DNA of 64,000 nucleotides from Prochilodus magdalenae (lineage: Eukaryota > Chordata > Actinopteri > Characiformes > Prochilodontidae): the NCBI GenBank assembly GCA_024036415.1, contig JAMWET010003074.1:1-64000 (forward strand), in the 5' to 3' direction. Shown in pieces: positions 37,640 to 48,414 of the stretch. The position numbers and the translations under genes were made by a program. The stretch's first letter is position 1. Each line of letters begins with the position of its first letter. The notes under the pieces were generated by a model that worked only from the letters and a program-made list of their open reading frames with translations, was not told the DNA's origin and made no database searches.

Positions 37640-39965
37640 ATGCAAGCTTATTTTATAGGGTGTTATGTATGAGGGGCGGCATATAAGACAAAAAAAAAAA
37701 GCTTTTATTGAAGGGCGGGGGGCGTGGTGGTGCGTATCGGATAGTTGTACGCGCGGGCGGCGGGGGGGGCATATTGTTAGAATAGCCAAAAATTGCCAGT
37801 AAAAATATAACTTTGTGGGAATGCGGCGATTGTTGAATTATAGATAAATGTGGCAAGTCTCGTAAGATGAAAAGGGTAAATTTTCTTTTAATGCTTTTGT
37901 AAGGGGTGGGTGATGTGGCGGAATTAATGACAGTGTGGAGAAAAAACAGGGTGTTTCAGGGGGTGCTTTGATCGGATATTATACCGGGTGACCCGCATCT
38001 CTGTGCCCAACTGGTGGCGCCCGGGGGGGGGGGGAGGGGGGGTCCCGCAAAGTCCTGAGTAAACTTTCATCGGGGTGTTCGTTTTTGAGCATCGTTGGTT
38101 TTAACAAAGTTGTGAGGTTAGGGGGTTTTGAGACTATAGGGATGTTGCTTGCTACTTTAGTCCAAACGAGCATAGGTTAAAATGCCCCTTAATAATACAG
38201 CATTTTAACAGTCAAATTAAATAAAATACTTATTTAATGTATTATTTAATGTGGAGGGGGGGGGGGGGGGGGGGGAGAGCGCGGGGTAGTTTCGAACAAA
38301 CGTATGTTGGGTAACCACAAAAGAAAACTTCTGAAAAACAACATGGTGCTCAAATCATCAAATACATTTTGATGAGTAATGAGCGGAAATAGTAGAAGGA
38401 GAAGGGATGTGTTGTAACAAACTGGGGGGGCATGGCCCTATTGCAGGCCGAAAACTGTTTAGTGAACTAGTGAGGCTAGTGATGCTTGTTATTGGTGGAG
38501 CAGGGTCATGTGTAATTATTGTTAAACGGTTTTTTTGTCACACGGGGGAAAGGGGGGGGGGGGGGGGGGGGGGGGGGGTCCTCGAGGCAAGGAACTGAAG
38601 TTGTGGATTACAAATGTTAAGAAACATCTCTCTGTACTGGACTTCAAAATGGTGAGTGCAGTAAACCTTAATGATTGTACTATATGATATAGGTGAATAG
38701 GAGTAGTCATTTACATTTACAGCGTTTAGCTGCGGCTGACGTTATACAGGAGCCGCGTCCTAGCAAGGTTACAGTCGTTTTACAATGAAGGGGGTTGTGA
38801 GTGTTGTGTGCTGTGTCTTGGGTGCCCAAATGACTATTGGCATGGGAGGGGGAGTGGGGTCACCCCATACCAGGAACTCTAGCGCCGATTCTCCAACATG
38901 TGGTGTTGGCTGCCCTTGGTCAGGTAAGGGTGTTATCCGGACTGAGCCTACACCACACCACTACCTGTGTCCCCGGAGGGGGGGGGGGGGGGGGGGGCCA
39001 GGCTATGAGTGTGTGCTAATGGGGACTGGTAGCCACATCTTTTAAGCACTAGAAATACACGTGATGTGGTCGCGGGAGGTGTTTCTGAGAATGAATTTTT
39101 CATGTGTTGAGGGTTTTTGTTATTGACATGCTGTGTGTTACGAAAAAAAAACATTTATTTTACAAACAAGTGTTAATGGGATTAATTGACTAATGTGCAT
39201 GGATTTCTTTATAATCATGATCAAAACAATGTGTTAGACGTTCGGGGGGTGTGGTGTAAAAAACATAGACTTTTTTTAAATGGAGCAGAAGGTTCAAATT
39301 TGTCAGGTGTGGGGTCTCTTTGTAAGTGGCTCTGGTACTCCCTGCCATGACCGGGGAGGGTTTTCATTGTAAGGGTCCAGTGCTGTAATTACAAAGGAAA
39401 ATCCCGGTGGAACAAGGAGATTGTAAAAGGTTCTGGGAGCGTGGGGGAGAGTTGCAAAAAGGGTCCGTGTATAATCATTAAGTGGAAGAGAATAACACAC
39501 TCCAATGATTTTTTGCATCAAACGAAAGGAGGGGGAAAATATGCACATGGGTCCATGAAATGAACACACATTTTGGGTCCCTGGGTGGGCGACCCGGGGG
39601 GGGGGGGTGGAAATCATGGTTGTTGTCGTGAATCCCAAAAACTATATAAAACTGATATTGTTTTTCGTGTAATGTACGTGGGGGGGGGGGGGAGAGGTCG
39701 CGTGTATAGTAGCCCGCGTGTGGGTTTCGAAACTCGTGTCTCAGGGGGTCATGTTAAGCTGGTTAGGGTGCGAGTGGTACAATTTTAATTTGAGAGGATG
39801 TTTTATGGTTTTTTCGTGTGTGTGTCGTCTGTGTGTTGGTTGTTTTTAGAGAAACTGTTGGGGGGCGCGTGAAGCGGTTTTATAAAGGACTTTATTATGG
39901 CAAAGTTTTTAGTTTTTGACATTTAAATGAAGTGCCAGCTCTTGAGGGGAGGGGGGGGCCCAAAA
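37640..39965. other. anomalous segment with long poly-G runs
   Basis: At least six runs of 12 or more G lie on this strand: 38023-38034, 38256-38275, 38552-38578, 38978-38997, 39596-39607 and 39680-39692, with further runs of 8 G. No comparable C runs occur. Base use changes abruptly from the AT-rich surroundings. The piece 38715-38790 matches, reversed, a common fish repeat end (TTACATTTACAGCGTTTAG), and 38820-38960 also reads as repeat DNA, so some real sequence is present. Apparent glycine- or proline-rich frames are produced by the runs. A low-quality assembly patch or a cluster of G-quadruplex sequence are the two readings. Confidence 0.75.
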
Positions 39966-40964
39966 ATAGAGACAGAGTTTATAGGAAATGGACAGATATA
40001 TAGTTACAACAGCAACATTAAGTAATATTGCATGTGGAATCAAAAAAAAAGCTGGGAAGAGTGATTTATAGGTTACGCAACATTATATTACATATATTTA
40101 AATTACTCTGCAGCCAACAGAATTCAGATTTGACAGGTTAGGTTCTACACTAGGACAGGCAGGGAAATTAATTATTGCGTATTTGATTATGTTTTTGGTC
40201 TAGTTCTTCTGATTCTGGTGACTTCAGCAAGGTAGCAGTAACCTCTATCTCTGTTATCTGCCTCTGTTTTATCTCATTTGTTGCTTGAGTGTGTTAAAAT
40301 CTAGTTACGGATTTATTATTTCTCTGTTTAACTGTTAACACTAACAGCTAGTTGCAAGTGCCTTCCAGAGTTAGCAGAACTCTTGATGTTTTAAGCTTAG
40401 CTAACTAATATAACTTCATGTTATGATTTCTTTACTTTGTTTTTTCATATTACGATCCTATAATAACTGAAAGGAGTAGCTGGAAAATGGCTAGTACTTT
40501 TTTAAGGGTAATACAAGCTACTGTTGTAGTTTTAGCTGGTCTTTGTATAACATAACTTTAGTCTGACCCATCTGTACTAGATACATAACACTGTGTAGTC
40601 CTTGTAACATCCATTTAAACGACACACTGTAAATTCTTCTATATAGTACACTGTGTTTGATAACTTTATTCAGATCACTTACCCAAAAATAACACGTGAC
40701 CCATCCAAACAATGCGGATATACTGCGTGATATATAGAACCTATAGAACGGGATTTCTGATTTGATGTGTGTTGAAAAAAATAAATTAAAAAAATTGTCT
40801 TTAGGTAAAATTATTGGCCTTTATAATATCAGGTTTCATAACACATGTAAATTTGTATGTTGTTATGCACTATAACACACTTACTAGCTGCTGGTTTATA
40901 TTCTTCATCACTGTAGACTTGAACAGCGGGGTGGGGGGGATTTGTTTTATATGCACTTTTATAA
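39966..40964. other. no gene recognised
   Basis: Composition returns to AT-rich. No exon of the SAMHD1-like family, no transposon terminus and no substantial open frame was recognised. Confidence 0.5.
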
Positions 40965-41030
40965 TGCATTATAAGACTTAACTATATGAAGTTAATCTTT
41001 ATAAAGTGGTTGTAATTAAGAGTATGTAAC
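40965..41030. repeat. direct repeat, right copy
   Basis: This is the partner of 37566-37630. It is followed by a short TA microsatellite (about 41051-41072). Confidence 0.85.
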
Positions 41031-41365
41031 AATATCTACAAACAACCAAATATATATATATATATATATATAAGCTCATTGTTTATATTATTTTATATTT
41101 ATTACATTACCTGATATCCTTATACTTTATAACATTTTCAGAGGAAACATGTTAGATCTACCAGTAACACTATGACTTGGCTGTAATGGGCTATATGATT
41201 ATAATAAACTTTTGAAATGTCTGTATGGTTAAATGAGTAAATGTCTTTGAACTTTGTGTTGTTATGATAATGCATGTTGGATCATATTACCCCATCTCTT
41301 TTATGGAACCATAGTATTACAATAGAGTTTTTCATTTGTTGTGTGTAATTACATATTTCCACTAG

Positions 41366-41493
41366 AGACATCTGCAAATCCCAAAAATGTACATAGTGCA
41401 GCTTCATTCAGCAGCAATGGACGACAAGTACAGTATGTCCTATATAAAAAAAAGTACTGGTTCAACTGTCCCACAAGCCTCTGTAAAGTAGAG
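41366..41493 (+). pseudogene. possible relic of a YGMKEKN-type exon
   Basis: After a CTAG acceptor, the end of the segment (ACAAGCCTCTGTAAAGTAGAG then GTAG) resembles the end of the copy B exon finishing CCGCTCTGTAAAGAAGAG then GTAC. The first half shows no clear YGMKEKN match. If real, it would mark the second cassette of copy B beyond the anomalous segment. Confidence 0.3.
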
Positions 41494-41994
41494 GTAGCTG
41501 CTATTTAACATTACGAAGACGTTCATGTTGTAGGGTGAAGAGTTTCTTTAAAGATCTTAGATTTACTGACAAACATGGTGTCTGGACCTATACAGAGCTG
41601 TCACCGCACACACATGGCCGTAACAAGTGGGGGCTAACAAATTAATTAAACCACCTAAAATCAAAAAAGGGGCTTAGAAAATTTGTTGTATCGTTGCATC
41701 CTAACTTTGTTGGAACTGGGTTCGTACTTTCCTAAGATATCAGTAATAACAGCATCAGAACATGTGTTCTATTTCATCATATACAACCTTGTGTTTTACT
41801 CATTATCCTGAAAAGACATGAGGCCTGCATGCATAACACTCAATACCACATGTAAAAATGGCCTATTTATGCAAATTATGGTAGTATGTGGTTTTGCTGC
41901 ATCTAAATCAAATGATTACAAATGTTCAGCCAAAACTCTTGAAACTGACATAAACATTGTGGCAAGAAATCAAGATATGCTTCTGTGTACATGA

Positions 41995-42837
41995 GCTGCT
42001 TCAAACACAGAGCTATGTTGCAGGAAAGTGGGTACACCTAAAAACAGTTCTCTGTATTTAACCCCTAAAGTTTATCATTGACTATCCAAAAGGTTAGCTA
42101 TATTAAAGACCACATGCTGCACTCCAAAAAATGACTGCTTCATCCTGCGATTAAGGGTGAATAACGTTCCCACCTAAAATACCAGTCTTGCTTCTCAAAG
42201 TACACTGTCAAAAACGACAGGCAGTCTAGTGATCATAACTACTATAGATTGCAGTGTTTAGACAGTGCCACATGCCACATGACTTGAACTGGGGTCAGGG
42301 CAAAGTCTGCAAGAGCATTTTGCATTTAATGACATGGTACATCAGCTCATTTGCAGTAATTTGGATAATAACCTGTAAATCCAGTTTCTTATCTGGATAA
42401 TTTCACCAGGATGTGTACTGTCTGAAACTTTCACTTTACCTTCTATCCTATTTTACTGTAAGTGTGTAGCCCAACAATATAAATGTAGGCATAGGCAAAC
42501 CTGCTTCCATTTGTTTACATGTGTCTTTCAAAATTGAGAAATGTTTTGCTTTTCAAATCAACCTGTCTAAACACGTAAACAGAAATACAGAGAACTACAG
42601 TCTACAAAGAACACGTTCATGTACAAAGTTAATGTGAATTTCTGTTTACTTGCTTAATTTAAAGCTGCACTATGTAAGATTTTTGTTAAAACTGAAAGCA
42701 GTAGCACTTGCCCCACAGTTGTCTTGTAAAGACCAAAATAACCATTTTAATTTCAGAGATATCGGTTTAGATATCGTAGGATGTCGTTGGAACATCTCAC
42801 ATATTGCTCTGGAAGTCTGTTCTGTCACTAAGGATTT
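41995..42837. repeat. duplicated segment, copy 1
   Basis: The segment is similar over its whole length to 46930-47790. Shared landmarks include ACTATCC, CCACATGCT, ATTAAGGGTG, ACCAGTCTTGCT, CTAGTGATCATAAC, TTATCTGGATAATTT, CCAGGATGTGTAC, GTCTGAAACTTTCACTTT and ATGTAGGCATA. Homology resumes after the L2 at 44494-44540 (TTTTACTCCTAGTAAGAACT). It is non-coding. Confidence 0.85.
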
Positions 42838-42843
42838 AAGACT

Positions 42844-44493
42844 ACAGTCTGGAACACTACTACTAAGGTATTATTTACCTTATATATGCTACCACTCGGT
42901 ACCATAATCAGAAACCATAACATAAATTTTCACTGCTATGCTGATGACACGCAACTGTATATCTCGGCTAGGCCAAATGATCCACTTCACCTTAATAAGA
43001 TAGAGGACTGTGTTACAGACATAAGAGACTGGATGTCAAGCAACTTCCTCCTACTGAACTCAGACAAAACAGAAGTTCTTCTTCTTGGTCCCAAAAGTGT
43101 TAGAAACAAACTGTCTGCATTACCACTCAGTCTAAATAGCTTCTTAGTTACACCAGGTACCTCTGTTAAAAGTCTTGGTGTCACAATCAATCCTGATTTG
43201 GCCTTCGATGAGCATATTAATAATATCACTAGAATAGCTTTCCTACATCTTCGCAATATTGCGAAATTAAGAAATGCACTGTCACTACAGGATGCAGAAA
43301 AACTAGTTCACGCCTTTATTATCTCAAGGCTGGATTACTGGTTGTTCCAGCAAAAGCCTTAACAAACTTCAGCTCGTCCAAAACGCTGCAGCTAGAGTCC
43401 TTACAAGAACTAGGAAGTTTGATCATATCAGCCCAGTCTTATCCAACTTACACTGGTTACCAGTTAAATTCCGTATTGAGTATAAAATTCTTCTTCTGAC
43501 TTATAAGGCTCTAAACGGCCTTGCTCCTACCTACCTTACTGAACTTATCTCGTACTATAAGCCTTCACGTGACCTTAGGTCACAAAGTGCGGGCTCTCTA
43601 TTAGTGCCTAGAATTAACAAAGTTACATCGGGGAGCAATGCCTTTTCATACAAGGCCCCCCAGCCTTGGAATAATTTACCTGTCAGTGTTCAGGATTCAG
43701 ACACAGCCTCAATCTTTAAGTCCAGGCTTAAAACCTACCTGTTTAGTCAAGCTTTTGGTAATTAGTCTTTTCTTTCTGATAGATAAAAGGTGCAGGTCTA
43801 GGGGTCCACTAACAGAGAGTGTTGGGTAAACTGGGAATGTTGGTGCTGTCGTCCCGCTGCTCTTCGTGTTCACTCAGGTTTGTTGACGGTGGAGCAGAGG
43901 GGCGCTGACTTCTCAGGGAGCCCTCATGTCTGTGTGACCTTCTGGCTCTCCCTTTTTAGTTATGCTGTAATAGCCAGGCCTGCCGGAGTCACTGCTGCAC
44001 TCTGTTAACATCGTACAGTGTTTTCAGGTCTACTGTCAGAGCTACAGTCTGTCTGTTCTCTTTGTCTGAGCTGAACTGCTGCCCGTCCTGTGTGGCCTGA
44101 TGCTGTTGCTACATCTGCTCTGTCTGGGAGCCACTGGGAGCCTTTTACCACCACGGAGCTCCTGGCTGTCCTGCACTGTGGAAGCTTGGCCTGCGCCTGC
44201 TGACCCATCTTATGAACCACCAACACAATTACAGACTAATCAGACACTATACTCTCCTTTCTTGTGTTGTCTTGTATCTGGTGTTGACCTGAGGAGGATG
44301 GGTTCCCCCTTTGAGTCTTGGTTCCTCTTGAGGTTTCTTCCTTTTTAACTCAGGGAGTTTTTCCTTGCCACTGTCGCCCTCGGCTTGCTCATTGGGGGCT
44401 CGAACACCAGATTCTTTGTAAAGCTGCTTTGTGACAACGTCTGTTGTAAAAAGCGCTATAAAAATAAATGTTGATTGATTGATTGATTGATTG
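42844..44493 (+). mobile_element. L2 LINE, 5'-truncated insertion
   Basis: The insertion starts within the reverse transcriptase: LPLGTIIRNHNINFHCYADDTQLYIS, with the YADD active site at about 42935-42946. It continues with LLLNSDKTEVLLLGPKS, SVKSLGVTINPDL, LVHAFIISRLDY and, after a frameshift, AAARVLTRTRKFDHISPVLSNLHWLPV. The 3' UTR ends in a TTGAT tandem tail (44470-44493). The flanks both read AAGACT (42838-42843 and 44494-44499), a credible target-site duplication. It splits the duplicated segment that is intact at 46930-47790. Confidence 0.85.
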
Positions 44494-44540
44494 AAGACTG
44501 GGCGTAAAGTGTCTATGACTTTTACTCCTAGTAAGAACTC

Positions 44541-45109
44541 TGGCAGTCGCATTTTAAAATCAACTAAAATTTTATTTTTGTGATTTTATTTAGATTCCTG
44601 TGGTCAACCTGCTAGAAATAACGAATGTTGACAGTTTTAGGATAATAGATAATTTAGTGCTTTAACATGACTGCTAAGTCAGATTCAGTTCCAAATCAGA
44701 TTCCATTAGTACAGTTAGGAAAGTGATATGCTGGTTATTTTAATTGTAGGTAGACAAAAAAAAAGAATGGAAAAGAAAATAATCTAAAAGCTTGATTGGA
44801 TTACTTGTACTAAATTAACAGAATAATATAAACAATGTTTAAAACTATTCAGGGATAGGTTCCTTAAAAACACCTTAACACCAAAATAATTTTAAAAAGA
44901 CTTTTTTTAATATGCTTTTGATCAACTTGTCTCAGGATTATTCATACTGTTGAGAGAAACTGATGTATTAAGGTTTTAAGTTTTCTTAACAGTTACTTTT
45001 GTATGTACTAATGTTCATTTGTTTAAGTTAAATTTCTTTATGCATTGAATGTCTGCCTGGCCATACAATTTTAAGACCTAAATCAGGATTACTTCATGTT
45101 TTCTCTTCC
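44541..45109. other. no gene recognised
   Basis: The stretch is AT-rich sequence between the split duplicated segment and a Rex1-like piece. No exon or repeat family was recognised. Confidence 0.5.
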
Positions 45110-45360
45110 TTACAGTAAGAATTTTTCTTCCTTTTGCTTTTGTAAAGTTGAGGATAAAGTGCAGCACATAGACACATGGTATAATGACAAAAACTTAGTG
45201 CTCAATACTCAAAAAACCATCGAGATCTATCTGGACAATAGGAGGTTTAGAAGCTGGCTTTCACAGTTGGTCCTCATGGTCAACAGCATTATTACTTTCT
45301 ACGAAGCCTCAAGAGAGCTCACCTGTGAATTTAGTGAATGTATCCAGTGAAAATAGTGAA
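45110..45360 (+). mobile_element. Rex1-like LINE fragment (post-RT)
   Basis: DKVQHIDTWYNDKNLVLNTQ followed by a KTIEIYLDNRR block matches the region after the RT active site of Rex1/CR1-type LINEs (family form roughly WCxxNNLxLNxxKTKExxxDFRR). Flanks are undefined and the fragment is dead. Confidence 0.6.
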
Positions 45361-46929
45361 TGTATCCAGTTTTGGATTTACATTTTTTCAACAAACTTTT
45401 CAGACACCTTCTTGGACAAATCATTGATCCAGTTCTGTTTCTCTCCACAATTCAGATGAGCTTAACTTAATGATTTGCTTAATTGAGCATGTGTTTCCTT
45501 CATGTGTCAAATGCGATATCGTACAGTTGATCTTTAAATATGATTATACATACACAAGAGCACAGAATTAATTATTCAATTGTTCTTTGTCACAAGATTG
45601 TGATGTATTTAGTTTGACCATTTGTTATTTCACATGAAGAACTAAAAGAGGTTGCTTTGTCTTGGAACAACCACAGGATGCGCCCAGTCCACAACTCACA
45701 ATGTCCACAAGCTCACTACCTTATACCTTCCCCGCTGCTGCATGGTTTCCTCCGACACACTCCGTGACCTTAAGAAGTCATACAGCTGGTCCCTCCTGTG
45801 ACAGTTTAACACAAAATATTCTAATAAAATCTAATATAATAGGCTAATAACACGCAGTCAAACACAATGTATTTGATTAAATTACTTTAAATAGTCTTTA
45901 GTGTGTAAAAAGCCGGTTTGTATTCATATATTTATAAGTAATTATAATGAAATCATCTTAGTACATTTTACACTTACAGTACATTTAATTTTCAGTAAAA
46001 TTCACTATGGCCTCATATGAAATGTCTGAAAAAGTGAGGTCGAAACACAGAATGAGATTTCACATCCACAGACGGGCACAGTCAAGTTTGTAGTGCACAG
46101 CAACAGCTTTATCTGTTCTGGACATCCTAGAAATGATTATGTTATGATGACCATAACGTAATATCATAATGCAATATAATTTTGGCACCACATGAGTGAA
46201 TGCTTGAATGCTTATGTAACTTTATAGTTGGTACAAGAGGAATGGAACATAGTGATTACCTCCACCAAAGTATCAGCCGAACAGATTGTTTTAATTGTGT
46301 TGTTGTGTGTTTTAGTCTTAAAAGTCTTTGTTCAGTGTGATAAAATGTGTTAGATTCCCACAGTATCCCCTTTCCTGGCTAGCTTCTAAATTTCACCTAG
46401 ACTAGAGGCTAAACAATAACGAGTGATTGTTCTTAGATACCTCTGTAAGCGGAATCCAGAAATATTACCTAGTACAGGTTGCATAGGTATTGTGATAGGC
46501 AAGAAACTGATTTGATCCTGAATATGTTACACAATATACACAACCTTATTTCAGTATTTAAATAAGAGCTCATAGGCTAAAATAGCCTTTTGTAATTTTA
46601 TTCCAACCCTGCAAAATCAAGTCAATCAATTTCTGTGGTTTTTTCAACTGTAGCAGGGGAAGAAAATAGAAATTCATGTTCCGGTCAAGTCGGGTTCGAA
46701 GACAAAATGCTACACTCATTAACAATGGAATGAGTTTGACGACTAACGTTAACACTATAGCTAGCGTTACCACAGCTACTGATTGACTAGCCTCAGTATG
46801 CCAGTATGCATGGACAGTCATTAGTAAAATATCAAAACTTAAAACCTCCGGTAGCTTGATGTTGATGATCACGGTTGATGTGTGAAAACTAAAACAAGAA
46901 AATGTATTCTATATTTGACCCAAAAAGTT
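45361..46929. other. no gene recognised
   Basis: Short open frames at 45662-45847 (+) and 46570-46872 (-) show no recognised domain and no splice-supported extension. No repeat family was identified. Confidence 0.45.
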
Positions 46930-47790
46930 GATGACTGACTATCCTACAAGGCTGGCTGTCTAGGAGCCCACATGCTATACTGAAGAAAAGCCTGCATCAC
47001 CCTCACATTAAGGGTGGATAATCTCCCCACTAAAAGGACCAGTCTTGCTCTCAGAGATGAACTGTCAATGAAGACAACTTGTTTTCTGAGCATGACTTGG
47101 AAATTCAGCAGCCTAGTGATCATAACCTGCTGTAGATTCCATTGCCACATGAACTGAAATGTGATTAGAGCATATTAAAGTCTGCAAGAACAGTTTGCAT
47201 TTCAAATCAGAAATGATCATATGGTACATCAGCTCTTTGATCGTGCAGTCATTTGGATATTAATCTGTTCATCTAGTTCCTTATCTGGATAATTTTACCA
47301 GGATGTGTACCGTCTGAAACTTTCACTTTTCCTTCTATTCCATTTTACTGTGTGTAGCCCTACTGTATATATATGTAAATGTAGGCATAAACAAACTTGC
47401 TTCTTGTTTACATGTAGACACATTTGTTTACATGTGTTTTTTAAAACCGAGAAGTCAAATCACTTTGTCTAGTCAAATTACATGCAAGTAAAAAAACAAG
47501 TAAACAGAGAGCACTAGAGACTACACACTTATGTACAAGGTTAATGTACAGTTTCTGTTTATTTGCTGAATTTTAAGCTTCACTATTGAAAGCAGTAGCA
47601 GTTGCCCCAGAGTTGGCCCGTAAAGACCAAACGTCAGAGAGGTCCGCTGGGATTTCACAAAACTTTGTTGCACCATGTCATCATTTTAGTTCACTGTAAA
47701 ATGTTTAAATTAAAAATCCTACATATTGCCTATTCTGTAACATATTCATATCCAGTGTAAGGATTTAAGAATGGGGGTGGGTGATGTGTT
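46930..47790. repeat. duplicated segment, copy 2
   Basis: This is the uninterrupted partner of 41995-42837 plus 44494-44540. Intact order here shows what the other copy looked like before the L2 insertion. The two copies are about 4.9 kb apart in direct orientation between SAMHD1-like copies B and C. Confidence 0.85.
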
Positions 47791-47824
47791 CACGTGTTTT
47801 ACTCTTAGTAAGAACTTTGCCTGA

Positions 47825-47905
47825 AGAAGAGTGTGAGTCTGGCTTCAAGTTCCTTGGCATCTACATCTCTGATAATCTCAGTTGGTCTTATGGTCAAAAC
47901 GGCGT
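47825..47905 (+). mobile_element. Rex1-like LINE fragment
   Basis: ECESGFKFLGIYISDNLSWS is the FLGVxISxDLSW block that follows the RT domain in Rex1-type elements. Only about 80 bases are recognisable. Confidence 0.6.
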
Positions 47906-48287
47906 AACAGCATCTTTCTAATGTTTATGTAAACAAATGAACAAATACGTTAAAGCTGCACTATGTAAGAGTGATTTGTTTGAATTGATTAAAGTAGCAT
48001 GTAAATTAGTTTTATATTTTATCGAACCAGTACATCTCCCACCGCCCCCAGGGGTGCTGCTTTGGTGCCAAGCTGTGGCACTCTACATAGTTAGACAACA
48101 AAATGGCAAAATTCCCTTGTAGGGAACTGTACATACACCATAAAAGACAAAAAAACAGTCACTACCTTAAGAATGTCTTACAACAACAAAAATGGGTAAC
48201 AAAAAAAAAAGTCTGTTTGATGATGGATTAGCATGTGGAGATCATGATTAATTAGAGGGACATTAGTAGGAGTAGTGTTTTGGGTCA
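47906..48287. other. no gene; repeat trace
   Basis: TTAAAGCTGCACTATGTAAGA (47950-47970 region) recurs at 42660 within the duplicated segment and may be the end of an interspersed repeat. Otherwise nothing was recognised. Confidence 0.45.
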
Positions 48288-48414
48288 TTATGCAAATCTA
48301 CAGCTGTGGAACTCTATAAGTATGAAACCTCCAGCTGGCATCACAAACATACCTGATCTCTTCAGCTTGTGGACAGACAATTGCAACAGGCAGGCAAAAA
48401 AAAAAGAACGAAGA
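48288..48414 (+). promoter_or_regulatory. copy C promoter and 5' UTR
   Basis: The octamer ATGCAAAT (48290-48297) lies 17 bases before TATAAGTA (48315-48322). The block TATGAAACCTCCAGC, GGCATCACAA and CTTCAGCTTGTGG matches the copy B promoter with small changes up to the start codon. One TATA position differs (G for A). Equal spacing of octamer and TATA in both genes suggests that the elements matter. The start site is inferred. Confidence 0.68.

Noticed and set aside
38407..39045. Glycine-rich open frames and proline-rich shadows
   Set aside because: They are products of poly-G runs whose lengths are unreliable.
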